Source: Methylobacterium sp. J-026
Lineage (GTDB): Bacteria; Pseudomonadota; Alphaproteobacteria; Rhizobiales; Beijerinckiaceae
Direction of reading: 5' to 3'
DNA length: 64,000 nt
Assembly: GCF_022829585.1 (NCBI RefSeq)
Contig: NZ_JAKSYC010000065.1
Location: 1 to 64,000, forward strand
Shown: piece after piece, positions 1-8,252 of the stretch
Layout: the number at the start of each line of letters is the position of its first letter
Numbering within the stretch: position 1 is the first letter of the stretch
The notes under the pieces: generated by a model
Told to the model about the DNA's origin: nothing
Databases searched by the model: none
Seen by the model: only the letters and a program-made list of their open reading frames with translations
Program-made: the position numbers and the translations under genes

Positions 1-77
1 TGGAGGCGGTCACGCACGAGGGCGCCCGCGCGGCGCTGATCGGCGAGATCGAGGCCTGGCTGAAAGCGCGGGGCTGA
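1..77 (+). CDS. sufD: SufD C-terminal end (partial)
   Basis: This is the last 24 codons of a gene that enters from the left edge and stops at TGA 75-77. The peptide ends in IEAWLKARG, an acidic and Trp/Arg-containing tail like the C-terminus of SufD, the scaffold partner of SufB and SufC in Fe-S cluster assembly. The call leans mainly on position: sufS and sufT follow on the same strand, and sufB-C-D-S is the usual alphaproteobacterial order. The sequence alone is too short for proof. Confidence 0.6.
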   Translation, partial: EAVTHEGARAALIGEIEAWLKARG

Positions 78-83
78 CTACAC

Positions 84-263
84 TCGACCCTCCCCCCTTT
101 GCGGGGGAGGGTGCCGAACGGAGTGAGGCGGGAGAGGTGAGCGACGGTGCAGGATGGGGCGATGCCCTTCGCACGCGCAGATCTTTCCGGCGGCCGGGCT
201 CCCCTCTCCCGACCCTCGCTGACGCGAGGGCCACCCTCCCCCACAGAGGGGGAGGGAGATCCG
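84..263. repeat. GC-rich intergenic repeat, family A, copy 1
   Basis: The whole sufD-sufS gap is one repeat-like element. It opens with a 10-bp perfect stem (ACCCTCCCCC at 87-96 with GGGGGAGGGT at 103-112) and closes with another CCCTCCCCC/GGGGGAGGG stem (234-242 with 248-256); the middle holds further short inverted repeats such as CCTCGCTGACGCGAGG. A second element with the same pair of C-run/G-run hairpins at its ends lies at 21413-21525. It codes for nothing convincing. It probably belongs to a dispersed intergenic repeat family of this genome. Within a suf operon it could attenuate or stabilise mRNA, but that is inference. Confidence 0.6.
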
Positions 264-276
264 CGAGCGTGACCCG

Positions 277-1521
277 ATGAACGCACACGTCCTCACCCCC
301 ACCTACGATGTCGCGGCGGTCCGGAAGGATTTCCCGATCCTGGCGCAGCAGGTCTACGGCAAACCGCTCGTGTATCTCGATAACGCCGCCTCGGCGCAGA
401 AGCCGAAGGCCGTGATCGATGCGATGGTTTCCTGCATGGAGACCGGCTACGCCAACGTCCATCGCGGCCTGCACTACATGGCCAACGCCGCCACCGAAGG
501 GTTCGAGGGCGCCCGCGAGACCACGCGGCAATTCCTCAACGCGGCGTCCACGGACGAGATCATCTTCACCCGCAACGCCACAGAGGCCTACAACCTCGTG
601 GCCTCGTCCATGGGCTGGGGCGGCCTGATCGGGGAGGGGGACGAGATCATCCTCTCGATCATGGAGCACCACTCCAACATCGTGCCCTGGCACTTCCTGC
701 GCGAACGCCGCGGCGCCGTGATCAAGTGGGCGCCGGTGGACGATGAGGGCAACTTCCTGGTCGAGGAATACGAGAAGCTGTTCTCACCCCGCACCAAGAT
801 GGTGGCGATCACCCACATGTCGAACGTGCTCGGCACCGTGACGCCGGCCGCCGAGATCGTGCGCATCGCCCATGCCCACGGCGTACCGGTCCTCCTGGAC
901 GGGGCGCAGAGCGCGGTGCACCAGCCCGTCGATGTGCAGGCGCTCGACTGCGACTTCTTCGTGTTCACCGGCCACAAGGTCTACGGTCCGACCGGGATCG
1001 GCGTGCTCTACGGCAAGAAAGAGTGGCTGGAGCGCCTGCCGCCCTACCAGGGCGGCGGCGAGATGATCCGGACGGTGAGCGCGGATTCGGTCACCTACAA
1101 CGACCCGCCGCACAAGTTCGAGGCCGGGACGCCGGCGATCATCGAGGCGGTCGGCCTCGGGGCGGCGCTGGAATACATGATGACCATCGGGCGTGACGCC
1201 ATCGCGGCGCACGAGGCCAAGCTCACCGCCTACGCACAGGAGCGGCTCGGGGCGATGAATTCTGTGCGCCTGATCGGTACCGCCGCCGGCAAGGGCGGTG
1301 TGATCGCCTTCGAGATGAAGGGCGCGCATGCCCACGATATCGCCACGGTGATCGACCGGCAGGGCGTCGCGGTGAGGGCCGGAACGCATTGCGCGATGCC
1401 GTTGCTGACGCGCTTCGGCGTCACCTCGACCTGCCGCGCCTCGTTCGGCCTCTACAACACCACCGCCGAGATCGACACACTTGTCGAGGCGCTCGGCAAA
1501 GCAGAGATGTTGTTCAGATGA
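277..1521 (+). CDS. sufS: Cysteine desulfurase SufS
   Basis: This 414-residue PLP enzyme takes sulfur from cysteine, giving alanine and a persulfide that feeds Fe-S cluster assembly on SufBCD. FTGHKVYGP carries the PLP lysine (about K234). RAGTHCAMPLL carries the catalytic cysteine (about C372), with the short loop typical of SufS (group II) rather than IscS. Length and the N-terminal DFPIL and YLDNAASAQKP motifs fit the family. It lies between sufD and sufT in one direction, about 200 bp after sufD because of the repeat, and 52 bp before sufT. SufE or SufU, the usual sulfur acceptor, is not visible here. Confidence 0.95.
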   Translation: MNAHVLTPTYDVAAVRKDFPILAQQVYGKPLVYLDNAASAQKPKAVIDAMVSCMETGYANVHRGLHYMANAATEGFEGARETTRQFLNAASTDEIIFTRNATEAYNLVASSMGWGGLIGEGDEIILSIMEHHSNIVPWHFLRERRGAVIKWAPVDDEGNFLVEEYEKLFSPRTKMVAITHMSNVLGTVTPAAEIVRIAHAHGVPVLLDGAQSAVHQPVDVQALDCDFFVFTGHKVYGPTGIGVLYGKKEWLERLPPYQGGGEMIRTVSADSVTYNDPPHKFEAGTPAIIEAVGLGAALEYMMTIGRDAIAAHEAKLTAYAQERLGAMNSVRLIGTAAGKGGVIAFEMKGAHAHDIATVIDRQGVAVRAGTHCAMPLLTRFGVTSTCRASFGLYNTTAEIDTLVEALGKAEMLFR

Positions 1522-1573
1522 CGATCTGCGATAAGGCGGGTTGCGACCGTGTGGGCCCGGGGAGAGTGAAACG

Positions 1574-1957
1574 ATGAGCACCGACGCCACCATCACGGGC
1601 GGCATGAACGCCCCGGACGTCGCGGGCGCTTCCGCGATCCCGCCGGCGGAGATGGACCGCCTGACCGATGACATCGTGGCCGCGCTGAAGAGCGTCTACG
1701 ATCCCGAAATCCCGGCGGACATCTACGAACTCGGTCTGATCTACAAGGTCGATATCGGCGACGACCGGAAGGTCGCCATCGATATGACGCTGACCGCACC
1801 CGGCTGCCCGGTGGCGGGCGAGATGCCCGGATGGGTTGAGAACGCCGTGAGCGCCGTGCCGGGTGTCCAGTCCTGCGCGGTCACCATGGTGTTCGACCCG
1901 CCGTGGGATCAGAGCCGCATGTCGGACGAGGCCCGCGTCGCCCTCGACATGTGGTAG
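1574..1957 (+). CDS. sufT: SufT, DUF59/MIP18-family Fe-S maturation protein
   Basis: This is a 127-residue protein started at the ATG after a GGAGAG ribosome site; an upstream in-frame start at 1541 lacks one. After a variable N-terminal 30 residues it is a DUF59 domain: VYDPEIPADIYELGLIYKV, then MTLTAPGCPVAGEMP with the conserved cysteine, then FDPPWDQSRMSDEARVALDMW at the end. SufT-type proteins help mature Fe-S proteins. The link to sufS is operonic, with a 52-bp gap. The A-type carrier gene sufA, which often follows sufT in this class, is not next to it. Confidence 0.9.
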   Translation: MSTDATITGGMNAPDVAGASAIPPAEMDRLTDDIVAALKSVYDPEIPADIYELGLIYKVDIGDDRKVAIDMTLTAPGCPVAGEMPGWVENAVSAVPGVQSCAVTMVFDPPWDQSRMSDEARVALDMW

Positions 1958-2016
1958 GCCCACCCGAGCGCATCGCATTATTCCGAACGCCTGCAGCAAA
2001 CGTTCGGGACGATGCA

Positions 2017-2340
2017 TCAGGGGATCGCGCGTGCCGGCTCGAAGGCGATAGCGTCGTAGATATCGGCAAGGGCCAGCCGGGCGCTGATCTCGGGGAGGTC
2101 GATGATGTCTCTGGTCGATTCGTAGGGTTCTGCTGCCGGATCGGCTTCGATCCGCCGGTACAGCAATACGCTTGCGAACCGCGCCTCGACCAGGCGGATG
2201 CCGTTTGTACTCGTCGCGCTGGCGGATCCGGTCGACACTGCCGGTCGAGGGCGACAGAATCTCTACGATGAGGCGGGGGCGCGGGTCTCATGCTTCCGAC
2301 GGACATCCGCGTTCGTGAAGCCTGAGCGCGCGGACGATAC
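2017..2340 (-). pseudogene. Decayed Uma2-family gene
   Basis: Reading the minus strand, one frame around 2290-2205 gives PRLIVEILSPSTG followed by DRIRQRDEYKR, the hallmark centre of Uma2 (DUF820) proteins. The normal continuation, IRLVEARFASVLLYRR, is in a different frame (from about 2200 down to 2017). An in-frame TGA lies directly before the first block. So the gene has a frameshift, probably with a few codons lost, plus a stop, and no recognisable N-terminal half. Uma2 proteins have a PD-(D/E)XK nuclease-like fold and unknown roles. An intact member lies at 7581-8180. Confidence 0.7.
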
Positions 2341-2425
2341 CGTGACCGCGCGACGGAACACAACGCGAAGCCGTGCCACGCCGCGGGTACGAGCCGGCCG
2401 CAAACTGCGGCGATCTACGTAGCCG

Positions 2426-2440
2426 TTAAGCCCCCACTAA
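2426..2440. promoter_or_regulatory. Candidate CtrA-like box
   Basis: The sequence reads TTAA-N7-CTAA followed by CCAT. This differs by one base from the full CtrA site TTAA-N7-TTAA, and its right half CTAACCAT is one base from the TTAACCAT half-site. It lies 70 bp upstream of the small membrane-protein gene at 2510. The match was made by eye against known Caulobacter/rhizobial consensus. Functional use is inferred. Confidence 0.35.
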
Positions 2441-2509
2441 CCATAGCGGCGCAGACCGGAACGTGCCGCCACGGGAGCGGTCTCTTCCCCACGCGCTCGG
2501 TGAAATCGA

Positions 2510-2836
2510 ATGGCTTCGGGCTACGTGATCGCGGCCGTGTTGGAGGCGGCGGGCTTGATCGGGCTCGCGATCGCCCTCGTCACGATGCGGGCGGAACGGC
2601 GGGCCAAGGCCGCCGAATTGCGAAGCTTCCTGCGGTCGGGTCAGAGCGCGTCATCGGCCTTCGACACGGCCGGCTCGTACCGCCAGACCGACTCCGGTAC
2701 GCGCGTCATTGCCATTCCCTACACGTCGAAACGCCGTGACGGCGTTCCCGCCCCCGAGACGGCGGCCCGCTCGGCCCTTGGGCGGGCGATCCAGCAATTC
2801 CGCACCGACATCCCCGTGCCGGTCAGCGCAGGATGA
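2510..2836 (+). CDS. Small single-pass membrane protein, unknown function
   Basis: This is a 108-residue hypothetical protein. Residues 5-25 (VIAAVLEAAGLIGLAIALVTM) form one hydrophobic helix followed by RAERRAKAAELR, so the long C-terminal part should be cytoplasmic by the positive-inside rule. That part is polar, rich in Ser/Arg, and has no motif I recognise. The ribosome site is weak. Its last 14 bases overlap the tail of a convergent 29-codon gene. It may be a lineage-specific protein; coding status is likely but not certain. Confidence 0.5.
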   Translation: MASGYVIAAVLEAAGLIGLAIALVTMRAERRAKAAELRSFLRSGQSASSAFDTAGSYRQTDSGTRVIAIPYTSKRRDGVPAPETAARSALGRAIQQFRTDIPVPVSAG

Positions 2837-2912
2837 TGTCGAGGCCGCTGCCGAACAGCACGACGACGCTGAGCGTCAGCATGAATTTCAGATCTTCGAG
2901 ACGGGCGCTCAT
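2823..2912 (-). CDS. 29-residue putative membrane peptide
   Basis: This tiny frame has a GGAGAGG ribosome site at proper spacing before its ATG (2912). It encodes a charged start (MSARLEDLK) followed by a hydrophobic helix, FMLTLSVVVLFGSGLDIIL, ending in Arg. That layout fits a single-pass inner-membrane micropeptide. It converges on the gene at 2510 and overlaps its last 14 bases. No family is recognised. The strong ribosome site and clean amphipathic-to-hydrophobic design are the evidence; expression is not shown. Confidence 0.5.
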   Translation of the reverse strand: MSARLEDLKFMLTLSVVVLFGSGLDIILR

Positions 2913-2959
2913 GGTCGATCCTCTCCGATCGGCGGCTGCATCGCCGCCCGGCCATCGCA

Positions 2960-3053
2960 TTACCAACTCATTAACGGAATTTCCGCGAGTCCTTTCAGCT
3001 TCTGTTAGGGATTTACGGACGCTTTCCATTCGGTAAGGTTAGTTCTTGGTTAA
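2960..3053. promoter_or_regulatory. Two candidate CtrA-like boxes
   Basis: TTAC-N7-TTAA lies at 2960-2974 and TTAG-N7-TTAA at 3039-3053, each one base off the TTAA-N7-TTAA consensus. They sit between the minus-strand micropeptide gene (start 2912) and the plus-strand membrane-protein gene (start 3149), so they could serve a divergent promoter pair. The region is visibly AT-richer than its surroundings. CtrA control is inferred from the match only. Confidence 0.35.
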
Positions 3054-3148
3054 GAAGCGCGGCGCTTCGGCTCAACCGGCTTAAGGCCGGAGGGACGGCT
3101 TGCCGGTGTGGCAGAGCACCGGCGCATGCGCTCAGAAAGGCCTCGATC

Positions 3149-3460
3149 ATGGACGAGCGACGGAGCGGCGCCCTCGCGAGGACGGTCGACTGGGTGTTCA
3201 GGAACCGAAGCACCGGGGCGATCACGGTCGCGCAATGGCCGAACCTGCCGCTCTGGCTGTTCGGCGGGTTCTCCCTGGCGGCGTGGTGGGCGCAGGCGAA
3301 TCCGTCCCTGGCGCCGTGGCTCTCGTTCGGCGCGGACCTCGCCCTGGCGTGGTGGGCGCTCGACGAACTCCTGCGCGGCGTCAATCCGTGGCGTAGATTC
3401 CTCGGAGCCGCCACCCTCGTCGGCCTCGTCGCGCTCATCACGCTTCGGCGATCAGCTTAG
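3149..3460 (+). CDS. Small multi-pass membrane protein, unknown function
   Basis: This is a 103-residue protein. After a polar N-terminus (MDERRSGALARTVDWVFRN) come about three hydrophobic stretches: LPLWLFGGFSLAAWWAQ near 33-49, APWLSFGADLALAWWALDELL near 55-75, and FLGAATLVGLVALITL near 84-99. The segment DELLRGVNPWRRFLG between the last two helices looks conserved in style with other small hypothetical membrane proteins of this order. An AAAGG ribosome site precedes the ATG. No function is recognised. Confidence 0.7.
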   Translation: MDERRSGALARTVDWVFRNRSTGAITVAQWPNLPLWLFGGFSLAAWWAQANPSLAPWLSFGADLALAWWALDELLRGVNPWRRFLGAATLVGLVALITLRRSA

Positions 3461-3701
3461 ATACAGCACGATCCGCTCGATTGCAGAACAAATCGGTGAA
3501 TACGCATTCGTCATGTTGTAATACTTGTTCGACGGTCACCGACGGAACGAACCGGATCGCCTAGACATGACATTCCGAGCGCGATGCGCAGTTTGCGACC
3601 CGGCAGAAACATAACGGTAGGTTGCACCGGCGGGAATTTTGTGAATGGTCGCGCCGGGCGTCGGCGCGAGCGCCCGGTCGAGGGTCGGTGTTGAAGCCAT
3701 C

Positions 3702-3956
3702 ATGACGGAAGCAGGGGGATGCGATCAGATGGGCGCCGCTTCGTCCACTGACGAGCGGGCGCGGCTGCTGGCCCAGATCGCTGAGGCCTTGCAGATCCCC
3801 GTCTCGACCTTTCGCCTCAGGAACGCCGGCGATGCGCTGCGCAACGGACCGGCCGCGACGGAATGCGCAGCGCTGTTGGCCGCCTTCTCCCGAATCGACG
3901 ATCCGGATCGGCGCGCGAAGTGCCTTTTGATGGTCGAGGGTTTCAGCGAGCGCTGA
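3702..3956 (+). CDS. Small conserved-type cytoplasmic protein, possible regulator fragment
   Basis: This is an 84-residue protein (an in-frame start at 3645 would add 19 residues of low-complexity sequence). The stretch LLAQIAEALQIPVSTFR resembles a short helix-turn-helix-like segment. The C-terminal part (ALLAAFSRIDDPDRRAKCLLMVEGF) resembles the tail helix seen after HTH domains in small alphaproteobacterial regulators. It is too short for a full HTH-XRE domain, so DNA binding is only a guess. It lies alone, before the ABC exporter genes. Confidence 0.6.
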   Translation: MTEAGGCDQMGAASSTDERARLLAQIAEALQIPVSTFRLRNAGDALRNGPAATECAALLAAFSRIDDPDRRAKCLLMVEGFSER

Positions 3957-4104
3957 CGCCCCGCGCGCTCGGCCGTGCGCCGGCGCACACAGGAACGGTC
4001 CGGGACGGGGACGCGGCGTGCTATAGCGCCGACCTCTCAGAGCCGGCTCGAAGCCGCGGCAAGGCCGCCGGCGCTGGACTGCCCCCCGTTCCGCTCAGGC
4101 CCTG

Positions 4105-5037
4105 ATGCCAATCATCTCCATTTCGAAGCTGTCAAAGACCTACACGTCGGGGTTCAAGGCTCTGCGCGACATCGACCTCGCCATCGAGCGGGGGGAGATC
4201 TTCGCGCTCCTCGGCCCGAACGGCGCCGGCAAATCGACCCTGATCAATATCGTCTGCGGCATCGTCACGCCGAGTTCCGGCACGGTGCTGATCGATGGTC
4301 ACGACATCGCGGGTGACTACCGCGCCGCGCGCCGGGCGATCGGGCTCGTGCCGCAGGAATTGACCACCGACGCGTTCGAGACGGTGCTGAACACGGTGAG
4401 CTTCTCCCGCGGCCTGTTCGGGATGCGACCCGACCCGGGCCATATCGAGCGGATCCTGCGGGCCTTGTCCCTGTGGGACAAGCGCGACAGCCGCCTGATG
4501 ACCTTGTCCGGCGGGATGAAGCGCCGGGTGCTGATCGCCAAGGCCCTGTCGCACGAGCCCCGGATCCTGTTCCTCGACGAGCCTACGGCGGGCGTCGATG
4601 TCGAGCTACGCCAGGACATGTGGGGCCTCGTGCGCGACCTGCGCCAGCAGGGCGTCACCGTCATCCTCACCACCCACTACATCGAGGAAGCCGAGGAGAT
4701 GGCCGACCGTATCGGGGTGATCCGCCGGGGTGAGATCATCCTGGTGGAGGAGAAGGCCGCGCTGATGCAGAAGCTCGGGCGCAAGCGCCTCACCCTGCAC
4801 CTCCAGCAGCCGATCGAGACGGTCCCACCGGAACTCGCCGATCACGGGCTGGCGCTGTCCGGCGATGGCCGCGAACTGGTCTACACCTACGACACCCGGG
4901 CTGGGCGGACGGGGATCACCGGTCTGCTCACCGGGCTCGCCGCAGCGGGCATCCGCTTCAACGACCTGCATACCGAGCAGAGTTCGCTGGAGGATATCTT
5001 CGTCGGCCTCGTGCGCGAGGAAGGAGCCCCGGCATGA
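4105..5037 (+). CDS. ABC-2 type exporter, ATP-binding subunit
   Basis: This 310-residue ATPase has a Walker [10 protein letters not shown] at about residues 37-45, Q-loop VPQELTT, signature LSGGMKRR, Walker [13 protein letters not shown] and H-loop [11 protein letters not shown]. The C-terminal 80 residues are the accessory region of the CcmA/YadG-type exporters (drug, polysaccharide or lipid export). It partners with the permease that starts inside its stop region (ATGA overlap at 5034-5037), so the two are translationally coupled. Substrate cannot be told. Confidence 0.93.
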   Translation: MPIISISKLSKTYTSGFKALRDIDLAIERGEIFALLGPNGAGKSTLINIVCGIVTPSSGTVLIDGHDIAGDYRAARRAIGLVPQELTTDAFETVLNTVSFSRGLFGMRPDPGHIERILRALSLWDKRDSRLMTLSGGMKRRVLIAKALSHEPRILFLDEPTAGVDVELRQDMWGLVRDLRQQGVTVILTTHYIEEAEEMADRIGVIRRGEIILVEEKAALMQKLGRKRLTLHLQQPIETVPPELADHGLALSGDGRELVYTYDTRAGRTGITGLLTGLAAAGIRFNDLHTEQSSLEDIFVGLVREEGAPA

Positions 5038-5813
5038 ACGGATCGCACAGCATGAATTGGCCGGCGGTCCGTGCCATCTACCGGTTCGAGATGGGCCGGT
5101 TCTGGCGCACCGCCGGGCAGAGCATCCTCGCTCCGGTCATCTCCACCACCCTGTATTTCGTTGTCTTCGGCGCCGCGATTGGCTCCCGGGTCTCGGCGGT
5201 CGACGGCGTTCCCTACGGGCTGTTCATCGTGCCCGGGCTGATCATGCTCTCGCTGCTGACCCAGAGCATCGCGAACGCCTCGTTCGGCATCTACTTTCCG
5301 CGCTTCGCCGGGACGATCTACGAGATCCTGTCGGCGCCGATCTCGCCGCTGGAGGTGGTGCTCGGCTTCGTCGGCGCGGCGGCGTCCAAGTCGATCCTGA
5401 TCGGTCTGATCATCCTGGCGACTTCGGCCTTGTTCGTGCCGCTGCGGATCGACCATCCCCTCTGGATGATCGGCTTCCTGCTGCTCACCGCGGTGACGTT
5501 CAGCCTGTTCGGCTTCGTGATCGGCCTCTGGGCGGATGGGTTCGAGAAGCTGCAGCTGGTTCCGCTCCTCGTGGTGACGCCGCTGACCTTCCTGGGCGGG
5601 AGCTTCTACGCCATCGGCATGCTGCCGCCGTTCTGGCACGCGGTGAGCCTGCTCAATCCGGTGGTCTACCTGATCAGCGGCTTCCGCTGGGCCTTCTTCG
5701 GCAAGGGGGATGTCAGCATCGCGATCAGCCTGGGCATGACCGCGTTGTTCCTGGTCATCTGCCTCGGGCTCGTCGCCTACATCTTCCGCACCGGCTACCG
5801 GCTGAAGAGCTGA
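5034..5813 (+). CDS. ABC-2 type exporter, permease subunit
   Basis: This is a 259-residue integral membrane protein with six hydrophobic segments and the ABC-2 family motifs: FVVFGAAIG near the first helix, [21 protein letters not shown], and the C-terminal [19 protein letters not shown] followed by [13 protein letters not shown], which is diagnostic of YadH/NodJ-like permeases. It overlaps the ATPase gene by four bases. It ends four bases before the stop of the convergent hydrolase gene. Confidence 0.93.
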   Translation: MNGSHSMNWPAVRAIYRFEMGRFWRTAGQSILAPVISTTLYFVVFGAAIGSRVSAVDGVPYGLFIVPGLIMLSLLTQSIANASFGIYFPRFAGTIYEILSAPISPLEVVLGFVGAAASKSILIGLIILATSALFVPLRIDHPLWMIGFLLLTAVTFSLFGFVIGLWADGFEKLQLVPLLVVTPLTFLGGSFYAIGMLPPFWHAVSLLNPVVYLISGFRWAFFGKGDVSIAISLGMTALFLVICLGLVAYIFRTGYRLKS

Positions 5814-5817
5814 ACCG

Positions 5818-6582
5818 TTAGGGCTGCGCCGCCAGGAAAGCCAGCACACCGTCCCGGTGCGGCTTGGCGCCGACCGCGGCGGAGTGGTCCTTGCCCTCGA
5901 TCTCGAGCGCCCGCGCGTCCGGCATCAGCGCAGCCAGAGCCGGGCCGGAGCCCGCAACGGTATCGAGGGTCCCGACCGAGACCAGCACCGGTACCTCGAT
6001 CTGCGCGAGTTCCGCCCGGCTGAGCGTCTGGCGCGAGCCGCGCATGCAGGCGGCCAAGGCCCGCAGGTCGCTCCGGGTCTGTTCGGCGAAGATGCGGAAG
6101 GCCGCGGCTGTCGGGTTCGGAGCCGGCGTCCCGGCGGGGGCCTCGAGCGCCTCGGCGATGCCGGAGGGCAGCCCCTTGCCCTCGACGAGGTGCATCCCGA
6201 GCCCGCCGATCAGCGCCGAGCGGACCCGGTCCGCGTGGTCCAGGGCGATATGGGCGGTGATCCGGCCACCCATCGAGTAGCCCATCACGTGGGCGCGTGC
6301 GATGCCGAGATGGTCGAGCAGCCGCACCGCGTCGCCCGCCATCGCCTCCGAGCTGTAGGCGGCCGAGTCGTAGAGCTTCTCGCTCTCGCCGTGACCGCGA
6401 TTGTCCAGGGCGATCGCCCGGTAGCCGGCCTGGGTCAGGGACTTCACCCACTGCGTGTTGACCCAGTTGACCGCGTGGTTCGATGCGAAGCCGTGGATCA
6501 GAAGGATCGGCTGCCCGGCCCCCTGAGTCGGCGGAACGTCGATATAGGCGATCCGCACGCCGTCGGAATTGAAGGATTCCAT
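5818..6582 (-). CDS. Alpha/beta hydrolase
   Basis: This 254-residue alpha/beta-fold hydrolase was started at the ATG giving MESFNSDGVRIAYIDVPP; a GTG 33 bases upstream would add 11 residues. LLIHGFASN forms the oxyanion-hole HG motif. GYSMGGR is the nucleophile elbow with the catalytic serine, LDNRGHGES is the usual strand after helix B, and GKDHSAAVG near the end supplies the histidine. The acid is probably in SVGTLDTVAG. The substrate is unknown; the family includes esterases and C-C hydrolases. It converges with the ABC exporter pair. Confidence 0.85.
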   Translation of the reverse strand: MESFNSDGVRIAYIDVPPTQGAGQPILLIHGFASNHAVNWVNTQWVKSLTQAGYRAIALDNRGHGESEKLYDSAAYSSEAMAGDAVRLLDHLGIARAHVMGYSMGGRITAHIALDHADRVRSALIGGLGMHLVEGKGLPSGIAEALEAPAGTPAPNPTAAAFRIFAEQTRSDLRALAACMRGSRQTLSRAELAQIEVPVLVSVGTLDTVAGSGPALAALMPDARALEIEGKDHSAAVGAKPHRDGVLAFLAAQP

Positions 6583-6698
6583 GCCGCGCAACCCGTGCTC
6601 CTCAAGCTCGGCCACGGCTTAGACCACGCGGCCACGCCGGGGCAACGCGGATCGCGCCGCTTGCCGGGCAGGACGCCGGCTGGCAAACCGCCCCGGTC

Positions 6699-7541
6699 AT
6701 GATGGACACGCAGCCTTACGGCACCTACGAACCGGCCGGCCTCGTAGCGGCGATCACCCGCCGGACGAACCGGATCCCGGCCCAATCCTGGTATGGGCGG
6801 CGCCTCGCGCTGTTCCTCCGCCGCATCGCGATCGCGCGCCTCGGCGGCAAACCCCTCGATGTGACCCGCTACGGCGCACGGATGCGGCTGCACCCGTACA
6901 ACAACAATTGCGAGAAGAAGGTGCTGTTCACGCCGCAATTCTTCGATCCCGAGGAGCGTGCGCTCCTGCAGGAGCGTCTACCGAAGGATTGCGTGTTCCT
7001 CGATATCGGCGCCAATATCGGCGCCTATGCCCTGTGCGTGGCCGCGTTCTCCGGGCCGGCCGCGCGGATCGTCGCCGTCGAGCCGCAGCCCGACGTGTTC
7101 GACCGCCTGACCTACAACATCGCCCAGAATCCGTTCCACACCGTCAAGGCGGTCGCGTGCGCGGTCGCCGACAAGGCCGGCGAGTTGACCCTGTTCATCG
7201 ATCCGAGGAACCGCGGTGAGTCGAGCCTGCGCATCGTCGGCACGAACGAGGGCGCCCGGATCACCGTGCCGGCGGTGACGCTCCTCGACCTCCTGCGCAG
7301 AGAGGGGCTGTCGCGGGTGGACGCCGTCAAGCTCGACGTGGAGGGTGCCGAGGATCTGATCCTGGAGCCATTCCTGCGCGAGGCCCCGGAGCCGCTGCTG
7401 CCGCGCATCCTGCTGATCGAGAACGGCACCGGGCAGTGGCAGCTCGACCTGCCGCAGCACCTGAAGGGCTACGGCTACCGCGAGATCGCGCGGTCGCGGC
7501 TGAACCTGATGTTCGAACGCGCGGGCGGTAGGACACTATAA
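6699..7541 (+). CDS. FkbM-family methyltransferase
   Basis: This is a 280-residue SAM-dependent methyltransferase of the FkbM type. CVFLDIGANIGAYALCVAA holds the glycine-rich SAM loop (about residues 90-108), VAVEPQPDVFDRL the acidic loop after strand 2, and VDAVKLDVEGAEDLILEPFL the diagnostic FkbM motif. Relatives methylate hydroxyl groups on sugars or natural products and are often linked with glycan synthesis, but there is no glycan gene next to it. Start is at one of two adjacent ATGs (6699 or 6702). Confidence 0.88.
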   Translation: MMDTQPYGTYEPAGLVAAITRRTNRIPAQSWYGRRLALFLRRIAIARLGGKPLDVTRYGARMRLHPYNNNCEKKVLFTPQFFDPEERALLQERLPKDCVFLDIGANIGAYALCVAAFSGPAARIVAVEPQPDVFDRLTYNIAQNPFHTVKAVACAVADKAGELTLFIDPRNRGESSLRIVGTNEGARITVPAVTLLDLLRREGLSRVDAVKLDVEGAEDLILEPFLREAPEPLLPRILLIENGTGQWQLDLPQHLKGYGYREIARSRLNLMFERAGGRTL

Positions 7542-7580
7542 GATCCCGCTCACGCGGTCCGAAGAGCTGCGATCCTGGCG

Positions 7581-8180
7581 TTAAGGCCATCGCTGCGGGT
7601 CTAGATGCGTATCGGCGTAGATTTCGACCACGCGGCAGATCGGGCCGAGATCCCCAAGCAGGATGGTCTCGTCGGCGGTCGAGAGGGTGCGGACCGCCCA
7701 CGCCGACGCATCGACTCGCTCGTGAACCGTCACGGCCATCTTGTCCTGATCCGCAACCACGATGAAACGGTTGTGCGGATGAGCCCGATAGAAGGTAATC
7801 TTATTCGCCAGGATCCTGCCACGATCACTGCCCGAGGGCACCTCCATCACGAGGTAGAAGCGATCCGCGAAGCTGCGCTCCGTGTCGGTGCGGGCGTCGA
7901 TGACCGTGACCTCGGGTTCAGGCCGGTAAGTCGCTGTGTCCGACACCTCAATGCCGATCTCGCGGTCGGCCCGCCATTCGGGCCGAATGTGCCGGAGCAC
8001 GGCATTCAGATGCCGCTCGAAATTGCTTGCGATCCGCTGGTGCGCAATCCTCGGGGCGGGTGATTGCACCGGATCACCGTCGATAAGCTCCCAGCGCTCG
8101 TGAAGCGGGCGCGTCTCGAGGAAGGCGCGGAAAGCGGCCACGTCCAGGAAACGGTATGCCAACTGCGCAGAGTCTGCCAT
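7581..8180 (-). CDS. Uma2-family protein (DUF820)
   Basis: This is an intact 199-residue Uma2 protein. The N-terminal WELIDGDPVQSPAPRIAHQRI, the central EPEVTVIDARTD acid motif, FYLVMEVPSGSDRGR in place of the usual VEVLSPST, and NKITFYRAHPHNRFIVVADQD are all in family order. Uma2 domains share the PD-(D/E)XK nuclease fold and are abundant in Methylobacterium and cyanobacteria without a settled role. It stands alone on the minus strand between a methyltransferase and sfsA. Confidence 0.85.
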   Translation of the reverse strand: MADSAQLAYRFLDVAAFRAFLETRPLHERWELIDGDPVQSPAPRIAHQRIASNFERHLNAVLRHIRPEWRADREIGIEVSDTATYRPEPEVTVIDARTDTERSFADRFYLVMEVPSGSDRGRILANKITFYRAHPHNRFIVVADQDKMAVTVHERVDASAWAVRTLSTADETILLGDLGPICRVVEIYADTHLDPQRWP

Positions 8181-8252
8181 CGGGCTGCGTCGGATCCACG
8201 GCGGTCAGACATAGACGCTAGCACATTCCCGCCGCGCGAGCGACGAACGGCG

